This document shows positions 43,011-52,474 of a stretch of DNA of 64,000 nucleotides, piece by piece. Each line of letters begins with the position of its first letter. Positions within the stretch are counted from its first letter, which is position 1. A program made the translations under genes and the position numbers. The stretch comes from Chaetoceros tenuissimus (taxonomy: Eukaryota; Bacillariophyta; Thalassiosirophyceae; Chaetocerotales; Chaetocerotaceae), in the NCBI GenBank assembly GCA_021927905.1, contig BLLK01000069.1, forward strand, positions 2,170,001 to 2,234,000. The letters are read 5' to 3'. Under the pieces are notes generated by a model. The model saw nothing but the letters and a program-made list of their open reading frames with translations. It had not been told where the DNA came from and ran no database searches.

Positions 43011-44187
43011 CTATGAAAGCTTTTCCATTTTCTTCGCCACAATATCACTTTTCAAACACCAATCTTTGTCAGATTTGAGAATCTTCTTTGGAACATACGG
43101 CTCAGCAGTAGTTTTTTCTTCGTCATTTTTGACCAACGATCCATTGGATGAGACATTGATACATCTAGAAACTTTCCAGTCTAAACTCATCAATGATTGA
43201 ACAACTACGGCTGCCAAGTCCTCTCTTGGTATCTCGCCTTTTACACTACCAGCTGTTTCATCATTGAAAGCATCACTCCAATCTCCAATCTCGTACCCAG
43301 ATTTTGTCATATGTTTTTCGCCTAATGTAAATCCATCCATTTTGATATCGTGTTGAATACCCTCTTCAAAGGTGTACAATTTCGTATTGAATAGTTCACT
43401 ACTTGCGCGAATATAAGTGAAATTCAATCCTGAATCATCCAAGACTTTCGCAAAAGGTTTAGAGTCTTTTGTCGCAGGAGTTTCAATCACAACTACATGC
43501 TCTATGCCCGCATTCTTACATGCATCAATACTCCTTTGAAACATTGATAAATGGATTTCCATATCATCGTCAGACACAGTTGGTTCGACTAAATTTCTGT
43601 CATCCAAATAAAATTCAAGTGTCTTATCATTTGGACTCTTCTCATATGTCGACCCTGTGACTGGCCTTTTTTCTAACTGATAAATTGTCCCAAGAATCAC
43701 TGCATCATATCCTTTCACTCTGGCTTCAATACTTTCTACTTCGAGCATGTTCGTTAATCTCAGATAGTTCTCAGTTGCTACTGCTAGCTTGAAACTCCTT
43801 CCCAATATTTTATTCAGAGATTCCGAACCAACTGCTGTTGCCACAATTGCTCTTGGCGAGGATGAGACAGGGGATATTCCTGTTCCATAGATACTGCTAG
43901 CTCTCTGAAGAAAGCCTATAACATTGATTTTTGAGAATACATTAATTATGACACATCTTTATCAAGTGATGTGCTCATTTAGACTTACCATAGATAGTTG
44001 ATCCTAGATAGCCTCCAGCTCCAAACACTGCAATCTTCTTTTTTTCATATGGTTTTGCTGCACATCCTTTTGTAGACATGTTCAATGTGAGAGCAGGCTT
44101 TCGAGAAGATTCATTGATTGAACTACTGAAGCCTGCGGTCTTATTTGCCAGCAGGAGAAGCAAGCTCAGAGTAAGTGCTCTCATCAT
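43011..44187 (-). CDS. Plastid-targeted NAD(P)-binding Rossmann protein (NmrA-like)
   Basis: Exons 44187-43989 and 43915-43011 give 367 residues. The start MMRALTLSLLLLLANKTAGF-SS is a signal peptide with the Ala-Gly-Phe plastid motif. KIAVFGAGGYLGSTIYG (51-67) is the GxGGxxG dinucleotide loop at the start of a Rossmann fold; the intron falls inside it and splicing restores it (TIYG-FLQRAS). Downstream elements fit atypical short-chain dehydrogenases: VKGYDAVILGTIY, IEHVVVIETP and LNFTYIRASSELFN. The catalytic YxxxK is not visible, so it may be a regulator or RNA-binding type like plant CSP41 or NmrA instead of an enzyme. Substrate unknown. Confidence 0.82.
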
Positions 44188-44518
44188 ATGAATATTTTGA
44201 GTTTTTGAAAACCAAAAGGTTGGTCCTCAAACAAAGAAGTTTTTTGCTTCTACTATCTAGTTTTACTTTGATCGAAGTGCCGATTTTGTGTTGTAGGTTG
44301 TAGGATCAACGCGATCAACACAACAACACAACTTCAAGATTTGCTTTATTTTCTGGTTTCATTCTCCCCCTCCAACTTACCCATGTTTACTAATCATGGA
44401 TAATGTACGTAGTAACAGAAGTACAAAAAATGTAATCAATGTTGTTGAATGACACGCTGATTTGCAAAATTCCAAGATTTCCTCAATACAACAATAAAGA
44501 ATTAGGAATAGAGATTTA
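44188..44518. other. Intergenic, nothing recognised
   Basis: Short AT-rich region between the start of the Rossmann gene and the end of the protease gene. It contains GTTGTAGG and ATCAACGCGATCAACA-type short repeats only. Confidence 0.5.
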
Positions 44519-45295
44519 CTATGTCTCTGTTTCTATACTTTTTAAAAGTCTCTTTCTTGCTACAACCCCAATGTCATTTTTAAAACTATTCACAAAACTT
44601 TTGGTACTATCTTCAAGCGATTCCTGGATCCTAGAAACATTATTATTTTGAAAAGTTTCCAATGTTTCTTGTGTCGCATGCCAAAACAACCTAGAAATAG
44701 CCTCTGCGGCTATTAAGCAATGAAGACCACAATCATATCCATTCTTTTGTTGTGGTGTTTTACATTCAATTATATCAACATATTTTTCTATTTTCCCACT
44801 GATTCCTAATTCAACAATATATCTGAGTCTTTTATGAACTTGAGATGAAGCTATTCCATTGTAATTAGATGACGAATCCAAATGAAAAGACGTCAAAATT
44901 CCATTGTTGATGATTGTCACTAATAAACTCCAATGATTGCCATCATACATATTCTGAGATCCACTTCCAAATCCAATAGCGTTGTTATCATTTATTGGAA
45001 CAAACAGAATGGTGGGAGTTTTCGACTTTTCCGAGCTTGCAATATTCCAATTCTTGTAGAGGACGATCATTTCATCATCATCTTCACCAGGAGTTAGTTG
45101 ATGCATAAAGAATGAAACAACAGAGGGATCAACGTATTGTAGATTAAAGAGAGAACTCTGTCCTTGCACCGCTAATCTAGTAATGCCATAGTTTATACAG
45201 GAATCATTCAACCAATTACCATCATGAAGAAGTTTCAAATCAGATTGGTAAAGTACTGCATCATGAAAATTGATGACCATGGAATCATCACTCAT
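44519..45295 (-). CDS. Ulp1/SENP8-like (NEDD8/SUMO) cysteine protease
   Basis: A single exon of 258 residues, the length of SENP8/NEDP1 with no extra domain. The C48 peptidase layout is complete: NWLNDSCINYGI near the start, His121 in DGNHWSLLV, Asp140 in SFHLDSSS, Gln183 in TPQQKNGYDCG and the nucleophile Cys189. These proteases remove NEDD8 or SUMO from lysines or mature their precursors. Small single-domain members are usually NEDD8-specific (DEN1), so that is the likelier substrate; SUMO is the alternative. Confidence 0.92.
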   Translation of the reverse strand: MSDDSMVINFHDAVLYQSDLKLLHDGNWLNDSCINYGITRLAVQGQSSLFNLQYVDPSVVSFFMHQLTPGEDDDEMIVLYKNWNIASSEKSKTPTILFVPINDNNAIGFGSGSQNMYDGNHWSLLVTIINNGILTSFHLDSSSNYNGIASSQVHKRLRYIVELGISGKIEKYVDIIECKTPQQKNGYDCGLHCLIAAEAISRLFWHATQETLETFQNNNVSRIQESLEDSTKSFVNSFKNDIGVVARKRLLKSIETET

Positions 45296-46307
45296 TATTC
45301 TTTACTTGTACGTAAAAACTGGGAATTTTGCACCGTAATGATTCGTCACTTTATCTCTCTTTAATCGCAAAGTAGATTAAAGTAGGACAAGGTCAGGAAC
45401 AGCTTTTAGAGGTTAATGTGTTGTTTAGTGCATGAAGAATCGTATTCCATATTCCATTGTTTACGACGAAGAAGAGAGTGTGAGGTGTGAGGGAGAAGGG
45501 AGAAGTGAGAATGTGGGTATCGAGATACTGTTAATATACGTACGGGCTTAAACAATGACGAAGGAAAAAAAAAAAGACCATCGCGCGTGGTAACTACTTT
45601 TATCAAATCTAAAGATATTGGATTTAAATCTAAAAGCCATAAACGAATGAAGCAATCATTAAATTATTACAAAGAAGAAGAGGATGATTGTTATTTGCCT
45701 CAGTATTTATCAAAATTTACAATAGAATTATATCGACGATGGTCAGTCTTCCATCTCTCAACTTTTGACAAGAATATTTTCCTTCCTACAAAGAGATTGG
45801 CAAATTATTAAAAACAGCACATCTTTCCCCATCCATAACTTGCTAGGCATAAGTATGTACATTTGCTGGTTTGAATTTCAAGAGAGTTGATATTTTTAGC
45901 TCAAGACGGCTACGTCATTGTTCCCATTGACATAGTTCTCTGCTGGTGTTGAGGGCCCACGAAAATAAATTAAGAGATAGAGAGATTCCATAGTCCATAT
46001 ATATTTGTATATATATACATATACACTTTAGTTTCCCAAACAACAAAAAAAAGTTTGCGAAAGCATCAACATCGAGGAATGACAACTACCAGTATGAATG
46101 GGCATACACAACCAAGCACATTTTAGCAATATATTACCCAATGCATTACCAAGTGAGAAATAAAAATATTATAAGGGACTCATTTTTGGTTTCCTACGAC
46201 AATGTAGGAGGAAAGAAATGAGTAGTGATCATGGCATAGATGAAAGTATGAATTCTGCCAAAGATATATGTATATTTGAATTGCTAATTCGTCTGTATCA
46301 TCAACAA
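45296..46307. other. Intergenic, nothing recognised
   Basis: About 1 kb between the protease and the tRNA gene. It has a TA microsatellite (about 46000-46025) and a 75-codon open frame at 45587-45811 with no ATG near its start and no recognisable domain. Confidence 0.55.
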
Positions 46308-46380
46308 TCCGGATTGATGTAGGTGGTTAACATACTTGCCTTTCACGCAGGATCCCGGGGTTCGAGTCCCCGATCCGGAA
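46308..46380 (+). tRNA. tRNA-Glu (anticodon UUC)
   Basis: All four arms fold: acceptor TCCGGAT with ATCCGGA, D arm ATGT/ACAT, anticodon stem CTTGC/GCAGG around loop CTTTCAC (anticodon TTC), T arm CGGGG-TTCGAGT-CCCCG, and discriminator A at 46380. No intron. A T-run (46382-46387) just downstream is a Pol III terminator. The A and B boxes are internal. It decodes GAA/GAG. Confidence 0.95.
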
Positions 46381-46381
46381 G

Positions 46382-46387
46382 TTTTTT
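46382..46387 (+). terminator. Pol III terminator T-run
   Basis: A TTTTTT run begins one base after the discriminator position of the tRNA-Glu gene and is followed by a second T-rich stretch. Confidence 0.8.
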
Positions 46388-46504
46388 CTTTTTGCATGTG
46401 CGATGATCTCAAGCCCAAAGCTAGACCATCGTTGAGGCTCTTGAATGCATCTTGTGACTCCAATCATTTTTGAAGTTTCTCAAAGCAAGTCTAAACAACA
46501 CCTT

Positions 46505-46594
46505 ATGGTACTCTATTCTACCCAGTTTTTCACGCAGACTTCATTTTTAACATCCGTTTTACTGTATCTCTCTTTTCTTTGGTTGAAAATGAGA
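46505..46594 (+). repeat. Direct repeat, left copy
   Basis: Matches 47017-47106 at roughly 85 percent by eye. Shared blocks are CCCAGTTTTTCACGC, TTTTACT.TATCTCT and TTTGGTTGAAAA. It starts about 125 bp after the tRNA. Confidence 0.75.
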
Positions 46595-47016
46595 GCAAAC
46601 ACAATCTAGCAGCATTATACGTACTTCTTGAGATATAATGCTTTTATTTTTGACGTTGCGGTTTGATCCGCACACACTTTTCAAACCAACGCACAACAAT
46701 TTGTGCATGTATATATTCTTTATCTAGTGCCTTCTTTTTCTAATATTGATTATTCCTAAAAGAGAAATTCAAAGAAAGATTGAGTCCCGACTGACCGACG
46801 TCGGGTGAGTAGGATGTAGCAGGATGGACGTAGGACGTAGGACCTCTGCGCAACCTGCCTTGAAAGACACAAACGGAAACTAGATGGTGGAGGCAAACAT
46901 TTTCATTTTGATACTGATGAACATTTTGATGAAAGAACACACAGCAATGTTTGGTCCCACCTGCCATCATTTTTCGAATTTTCATTTTTTCCATACAAAG
47001 TGGAACCTCCATGTTA

Positions 47017-47106
47017 TGATATTCTATTCCACCCAGTTTTTCACGCTGATTTCATTTTTTTAACATTTGTTTTACTATATCTCTACTTCCTTTGGTTGAA
47101 AAATGA
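47017..47106 (+). repeat. Direct repeat, right copy
   Basis: Same orientation as 46505-46594, with about 420 bp between the copies. This spacing could reflect solo terminal repeats, two insertions of one short element, or a local duplication. No coding potential. Confidence 0.75.
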
Positions 47107-47286
47107 CTGAAAACCTCTACCTACTATACTCGTACGTATATCCTAGAATGACCTATGGCAGTCTAAATCCATCACCTCACTGTACATTCAAGTTCAATAG
47201 AAAGGTTTGTAACTCTTTATAGCAGCATACAAACATATGCAAATACTTTAATAAACTTTAAACACTAAAGAACACTATGATTACAT

Positions 47287-48495
47287 TTACGCTATATTAT
47301 CCAACGTCTTTGACCAAGACTGAATGATTGATGGTTGTGATATCTCCATTGCTTTGAATGAGAACTTGTTTGTCGTGAGTTGATGCGATTTACATCTCCA
47401 TGTTTCTCCAAATCTTTGATTTATATCTTTGTGAATAACCTCGACATGTTTATGTCGTTCATATCGATCAGGAAGAATAAATGATATAAAATCAGCCTTT
47501 AATTGTATGCAGTGATGAATAAACGCTGAAGGCAAGTCACGGTCCATATTTTCACCATCGCCTATACCACTTGTGTAGGGAGGACTACCTAGAAATATTG
47601 TTGTACAATTTGCATCATTTGCCAGTGATGCGTCCATCATCATTTCATCCCTACTGAGATTTAAAAAGTTTCGACAAGATATATTAATGTGTAAATCAAT
47701 TGAGTCATCTTCCAAATTCTCCACTTGTGAGATATTGCCTTTGCACTTTTCTATAATTATTTCATCAATGTCATATGCCAATATAGTTGAAGCAATCTTC
47801 TCTTTGAGCTTTGATATATGATTGATGAGATTCATTACAATTTGACCATCTCCGCAACTAGGTTCAACAAATAAAATTCTAGTTGGATTGCTGAGAGATT
47901 TCACAAATGTCATTACTTCATCCAATAGTTTGTTTGCATTGTCCATGTGTGCAAAATATTGACCAAGTTTTGCCGATCGTGAAACGTTAAAAGACTCTAT
48001 CGTCATTGTAATATCGTTCTTCTTATTCCTATCAACAATATGATCTCCATCTCCACTTCGACAAAATTCTTCCCAGCCATCATAATCTTTGTAGCTATTC
48101 ATAAAGTCTTCAAGTATTAACACAGACTTTTTCATACTCGGGTGAAATGCTTTGAGAGACTCATCTACACTGCAGCCAATCTTGGCCTCTACAGCTTGAA
48201 CTTCCTGCTCCTGACTACAACTTTCAGGTCTGATCCAAGGCTTTTTCTCGGCAGCATCACTCAGTTTCTTAAATACAGACTTGGGAAAAGCCTTTCCTGT
48301 AGATGATCCTGTCAAGCTTTTACTTCTTTTCAAAACTAGGAAATCTTTTTTGTTTCGAAAATGATATTCATGTTGTTCTTTGTCTCGTCCATTTCTATGC
48401 GTGATTTTCACAAGAAAAGATGGAAAAAACAATTGACTCTTTTTGGAAAAGAAACACTTTTGACCGCAACCTATAATCGAGACATGGGATGCCAT
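47287..48495 (-). CDS. N6-adenine methyltransferase-like protein
   Basis: A single exon of 402 residues. TRILFVEPSCGDGQIVMNLI (about 203-222) is the SAM-binding motif I of class I methyltransferases, AYDIDEIIIEKC is motif II, and TTIFLGSPPYTSG (about 300) is the catalytic motif IV, here SPPY where NPPY or DPPY is usual. The order (SAM motif before PPY) fits gamma-type N6-adenine methyltransferases of DNA or RNA. SPPY is known in some adenine methyltransferases, so activity is plausible. The basic N-terminal 150 residues are unassigned. Whether DNA, rRNA or mRNA is the target cannot be told. Confidence 0.72.
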   Translation of the reverse strand: MASHVSIIGCGQKCFFSKKSQLFFPSFLVKITHRNGRDKEQHEYHFRNKKDFLVLKRSKSLTGSSTGKAFPKSVFKKLSDAAEKKPWIRPESCSQEQEVQAVEAKIGCSVDESLKAFHPSMKKSVLILEDFMNSYKDYDGWEEFCRSGDGDHIVDRNKKNDITMTIESFNVSRSAKLGQYFAHMDNANKLLDEVMTFVKSLSNPTRILFVEPSCGDGQIVMNLINHISKLKEKIASTILAYDIDEIIIEKCKGNISQVENLEDDSIDLHINISCRNFLNLSRDEMMMDASLANDANCTTIFLGSPPYTSGIGDGENMDRDLPSAFIHHCIQLKADFISFILPDRYERHKHVEVIHKDINQRFGETWRCKSHQLTTNKFSFKAMEISQPSIIQSWSKTLDNIA

Positions 48496-49238
48496 TTTCT
48501 AATTTGATTCATATGGAGTATTGTAAGTTGGAATACATCGCATTTGTATCAAGAATGTGTTGTCGTAGTTTCTTGAATTTGAGTGGCGCTCATCACTCGG
48601 GTCCAAATGGCAAAAGGTATGTTTTTATACCGGAGGGGGGTCGATAGACCGGCCAGGAGGCATATTCTAGTATATATAGCTCGTCGTCAAAGAATTTGGA
48701 TCATAAAAAGTCTTAAGTAATGAAGATATTTTATGATACTTAAGCTTCCAATCCTGAGTTTTTTCAAAAAAAAAAATTTATAGGTCAATTAGACGGTTGA
48801 CACGGAAGAGTACAAGTTTATGTAGGTATCGAAACTTTTTGACATGCATCAAAAGGGGGTTTTGTTTGATAAAAGAAACAAATGACATTTTTATGAACCG
48901 TTGAGGACTGTTTTTTGTCTGAACAGAAATGTTGTAACAGAAAAATTTGAGATTAATCGTAAGAAGGACAAGACTGAGGGTGTTGTGGTTCTTGTATTGT
49001 CAACGGTTGCCTTCAACGGTAGATGACATCACGAATGAAAAAATTAGCGGGATTAGATTTAGTTTCTACGTAGAAGTACATAGGCACAGTTTTGGCATAT
49101 GAAAAGTATAGGTTGTTATTTGTGATTAAACGCTTATTTGAATATTGTGTAGGAAAATTGTAATATGTTAGTTGAAGGTATATTTTAATTAGAATAATTC
49201 ATTATAATATTTTCATTGTACATATAAATGACCAGTGT
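48496..49238. other. Intergenic with GC-rich patch and imperfect palindromes
   Basis: A GC-rich patch with CCGG and GGGGGG (48630-48665) stands out. An imperfect palindrome built on CTTAAGTA/TACTTAAG lies at about 48708-48745. CCGTTGA (48900) and TCAACGG (twice near 49000-49018) are inverted to each other. No ORF. It marks the left border of the unusual right-hand region. Confidence 0.5.
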
Positions 49239-50381
49239 ATGAATCTGTTGTCGATGCATATTGTAATCGTTAGCTTTTTCATTACAACCATTAAATACAA
49301 AATGTACAATTATACAGATATCTGTGAGGCTGTATGTCTCACTGTTAGTTTGGAAGTAGAGGAGTTAGAAGAATCTTTTGGTTATGAACTAAATCATTGC
49401 TATGTTGCAGGTTCCTTTGCTACACACATGTTTTTCCGAAAATATGCATTCAATGATATAGATGTGTTTATCTTAAACCGTAGTACAAACATGGATGAAG
49501 ATGGAGTACATGATACAAACTACGATATTCTAAAAAGCTACAAGGTTCCTTTGAAGGATGAGTCTGGATCCGAAATGATGATTGACGGAATCTCTAGCGT
49601 TGAAGTTAATATTGTGGTAGTTACAAACTGTTGTTGTCTTCAACACCTAATCAATTTTTTTGATATAAATTGTTGTCAAATTGGGTTCCCGATTAACGTA
49701 GAGACAGGTGAGGTTGGTAGCTTTGTGTTTACCAACCACTTTGATCAGTTTGTAAGTTCAAGAACATTGAAAGTTGTTATGTACCATACTCCAGCATCTT
49801 CTCTTATGAGGGTAATGAATAAGTCTTCTCAGATGAAGGTACCATTGAAACTATCAGCAGAGCACATGTTGAAGTTAAAATGGGATGAAGACGTGCAGAA
49901 GGTTGTGCAGACAAAACTCTTCACCCGTGTTTACACAATGTTACAGTTAGATAATAAAGAAAATATCATTAGAGATAACTTCCATGTGGAATTGTTACAG
50001 AGGTCTTCGGAAGACGAAGAAGATGATATCTACAATGCAGTTTCTACCAATGAATCTACTAATGGAGATACTAACAATGAATCTAACATTGAAGACGATA
50101 CAAGCTTTTCTTTCTCTTTCTCCAAGAATGGGTCAAAGGTAGAGTTAACTTTCCATGGAAATGGAAACAATATTTTCCATTTTGTTTGTATTAATGGAGA
50201 AGTAGATGACTTTGCCAGATTTAAAGATCTTGTATCCATGCATGGATATTTGAACGCTTTTGTAAAAGACGAGTTGATGCTGACTCCTGTAGAGTACATT
50301 CTTGGTTCTTCTAATAGAAATGCAATTGATTGTAACAATTGGTTGGTCGTAAAGATGATGGAAGAGTACATGTCTATGTAG
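49239..50381 (+). CDS. Nucleotidyltransferase-fold protein
   Basis: A single exon of 380 residues from the first ATG; the ATG at 49302 (MYNYTDICEAV) is a likelier start because the 21 residues before it look like non-coding hydrophobic filler. CYVAGSFATHMFFRKYAFNDIDVFIL (about 52-80) is a nucleotidyltransferase core, GS...DxD, and SVEVNIVVV supplies the expected third strand. FDINCCQIGFPI follows, a block I associate with such proteins in protists and large DNA viruses. The second half is acidic, and the end (NIFHFVCINGEVDDF...LTPVEYIL) is ankyrin-like. The substrate is unknown. It converges on the next gene with a hairpin between the stops. Confidence 0.65.
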   Translation: MNLLSMHIVIVSFFITTIKYKMYNYTDICEAVCLTVSLEVEELEESFGYELNHCYVAGSFATHMFFRKYAFNDIDVFILNRSTNMDEDGVHDTNYDILKSYKVPLKDESGSEMMIDGISSVEVNIVVVTNCCCLQHLINFFDINCCQIGFPINVETGEVGSFVFTNHFDQFVSSRTLKVVMYHTPASSLMRVMNKSSQMKVPLKLSAEHMLKLKWDEDVQKVVQTKLFTRVYTMLQLDNKENIIRDNFHVELLQRSSEDEEDDIYNAVSTNESTNGDTNNESNIEDDTSFSFSFSKNGSKVELTFHGNGNNIFHFVCINGEVDDFARFKDLVSMHGYLNAFVKDELMLTPVEYILGSSNRNAIDCNNWLVVKMMEEYMSM

Positions 50382-50395
50382 AGTCTTCTTGGAAG

Positions 50396-50458
50396 AATAG
50401 GTTATGATCTTTCAAAAAAAATTTTTGAATAAAAATTTTAAAAGGTTTTTAACCTATT
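50396..50458. repeat. AT-rich hairpin, intergenic copy
   Basis: Arms AATAGGTTATGATCTTTC and AAAAGGTTTTTAACCTATT are complementary with few mismatches, around an A/T core. It lies exactly between the stop codons of two converging genes (50381 and 50480), where it could serve as a transcript 3'-end signal for both. It shares AGGTTATGA...CTTTCAAAA with the hairpins at 56398 and 60587. Confidence 0.85.
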
Positions 50459-50479
50459 AGATAATAAGTTATTAGAAGT

Positions 50480-51856
50480 TTAGAATTTAATATTATCAAG
50501 ATGAGGCCCGCATGGTCCAGATGCTCTGGAGTAATTTGCATCGTTTCTCGATTTATCCGCAACATGCATGATTCTGGTTAAGTTACAATGCATGATGTGT
50601 TTTCCCATTTTAATTTTGAAAAGCACTCCTGCATTACAGCAATAAAGGAAAGCTGGCAACCAATTCTTAACGATAGCATCTGCATTTTCATTGTCAGCAT
50701 TTGCAGCAACTCTACCGTTGTAACATAGAGTCTCAACTTCATGAGATGTATTTCCATCTGTATGTGCAGGTAGGGCATTGTAATTAGACATTTCACCTGT
50801 GCTACAAGCATATTCAAGAAGGATTTTTTCCGCAGAGAATTTTGGAAATGCTTTGCAGAACTCAGAAAGCTTTGCAAATGGGTTTTGTGAAAGAAGACCT
50901 AGTTCTTGTGCAACACCCAAAAACATAATTCTAGACTTCATTTCAGCTAAAAGTGTGGTTCTATAGCTCGGATACAAGTTAGCTCGCTTGGCTTTCTCCT
51001 TGGAACGGAGACGATGCATGCATTTCATATCGTTGTAGATTCCACGAGAAATGATTGATCCAGGTGGTTTTTTTCCAGCTCGTAGAGCACCAGTGTTGTC
51101 ATAGACTACAGTGCTGTTGACTGAATTTGGAGAAGCTACAAACTCGGTGGAGTCTTTTCTTGTGACAACACTTAACGAATGCGAGGTGGTATCAGAGAAC
51201 ACAAAGCCAGTGGAAGCTCCAGATCTATGTCCAGAGTTGTTGAACTCCAGACATCTACTCTTCGCTTCCTCTATGAGGACAGAAGAAGGCAGATGAATGG
51301 AACCAAGAGCTGCGAATCTTGTTTTATTGTCTGGGAGTTTGAAGATGATGATAGAAAAATCAACTCCTTCATCATGAGTAAAAGTCCGGCCAGGGAATCT
51401 ATTAGCAACAGTGTCCATATTGTTGAGGAAATGACACCCTTCAACAGACAATTCAGAAGCAATAGCATCAACTATTCCATACTGAATAACGTACTCTGTT
51501 TTGAGGCCTAACAATTCAAGAAGAGGAGACTCCAAATTCAAAACAAACTTAAATCTAGTGATTGAAGGCAAAGTTTCCATTATATTCACAAGCACTGGAA
51601 AATTCTGGATAGCTCTCTGCAGTTTTCTCGTCTGCACTGCATCGCTTTTACAAGTGATGCAGTACCCAATATCCATTTCACTTGAAGGAAGTGTTTGGAT
51701 GTTTGCAGCGTAAGCAGAGACCTTTGTATTGAGCTTTTTGCCACAATTGACACAGTTTCTACCACTCAAGAGTGTCGATAAGGCTGTATTTACTTGCTTA
51801 TTTGCCGCTTTAAGTTTCTTTGCAGCTTTAATCTTTTTATTCTTCGAGCCTGGCAT
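50480..51856 (-). CDS. Unknown Cys-rich protein with possible oxygenase-like C-terminus
   Basis: I start at the ATG of MPGSKNKKIKAAKKLK, since the frame above it has no ATG; 458 residues, single exon. A very basic N-terminus is followed by CVNCGKK and CITCKSD, two CxxC pairs about 45 residues apart that could bind zinc. The middle (RFKFVLNLESPLLELLGLKTEYVIQYG) looks folded but is unfamiliar. Near the end LPAHTDGN (HxD), GVLFKIKMGKHIMHC and MHVADKSR follow the spacing of a 2-oxoglutarate/Fe(II) oxygenase (HxD...H...R). That reading is tentative. Otherwise hypothetical. Its upstream region carries a 113-bp tandem repeat. Confidence 0.6.
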   Translation of the reverse strand: MPGSKNKKIKAAKKLKAANKQVNTALSTLLSGRNCVNCGKKLNTKVSAYAANIQTLPSSEMDIGYCITCKSDAVQTRKLQRAIQNFPVLVNIMETLPSITRFKFVLNLESPLLELLGLKTEYVIQYGIVDAIASELSVEGCHFLNNMDTVANRFPGRTFTHDEGVDFSIIIFKLPDNKTRFAALGSIHLPSSVLIEEAKSRCLEFNNSGHRSGASTGFVFSDTTSHSLSVVTRKDSTEFVASPNSVNSTVVYDNTGALRAGKKPPGSIISRGIYNDMKCMHRLRSKEKAKRANLYPSYRTTLLAEMKSRIMFLGVAQELGLLSQNPFAKLSEFCKAFPKFSAEKILLEYACSTGEMSNYNALPAHTDGNTSHEVETLCYNGRVAANADNENADAIVKNWLPAFLYCCNAGVLFKIKMGKHIMHCNLTRIMHVADKSRNDANYSRASGPCGPHLDNIKF

Positions 51857-52474
51857 GATACTATAGATATGCAAACATGTAAACGTTAGAATTTTATTAT
51901 GAAACAAGTATGCACTGTATTGGTCCTGGGTTGATTACAACGACGAATTTATAATGGCTTGCAAGGCCTTCATCGTTGCCCCAATTGACTATATACTCTT
52001 TGTTTTTTGAAATTCAACAACTATGCACTGTATTGGTCCTGGGTTGATTACAACGACGAATTTGGAATGGCTTGCAAGGCCTTCATCGTTGCCCCAATTG
52101 ACTTTATACTTGTTGTGTCATTGAGAAGGTTTGATCTACTTACCTAACCTGAAATTAGTTGATTGCTGTGTGTTTGTTTTCTTGTGGATTCTAGACTTGT
52201 AGCGATGAAAGTCTATTGTTTGAAAAGATATGTGCAATGATTGAAGTATGACTGAAGTACACATAGGAATTACATTTGCATAGGAATGAAGAAGAATTGA
52301 CTCGACTAAACCTGTGGTGTAAGTCGTGTGTACTACTACGTAGACAGAGTGGGGACAAAGTTTTTCACCCCTTTAGTTCCGGGTGAACAACAGTTCAGAT
52401 CAGAGCTGACACTCAAATTTACAAAGATACTTTTGAATGTGCAAGCACAAATTGCAAGAAGGTACACATGAAAG
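51857..52474. promoter_or_regulatory. Divergent region with 113-bp tandem repeat
   Basis: Between the Cys-rich gene (-) and the LRR gene (+). The first half is the tandem repeat (next entry). The rest holds nothing recognisable. Confidence 0.5.
51911..52115 (+). repeat. Tandem pair, 113-bp period
   Basis: TGCACTGTATTGGTCCTGGG starts at 51911 and again at 52024. About 90 bp of each unit are nearly identical through to CCCCAATTGACT; the spacer differs. Each unit has a short ATG frame that soon stops. It may be a duplicated upstream regulatory block. Confidence 0.9.

Larger units (their letters stand above)
46381..47286. other. Intergenic with a direct repeat pair
   Basis: No gene is supported. 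A 90-bp sequence occurs twice (see the two repeat entries). The open frame at 46740-47012 (-) is Cys/His-rich but matches nothing I know. Confidence 0.55.

Noticed and set aside
45587-45811. 75-codon open frame upstream of the tRNA
   Set aside because: It begins without an ATG and resembles nothing. AT-rich chance frame.
46740-47012. 90-codon Cys/His-rich frame (-)
   Set aside because: The cysteines and histidines do not follow a zinc-finger spacing, and the frame lies between two non-coding repeats.
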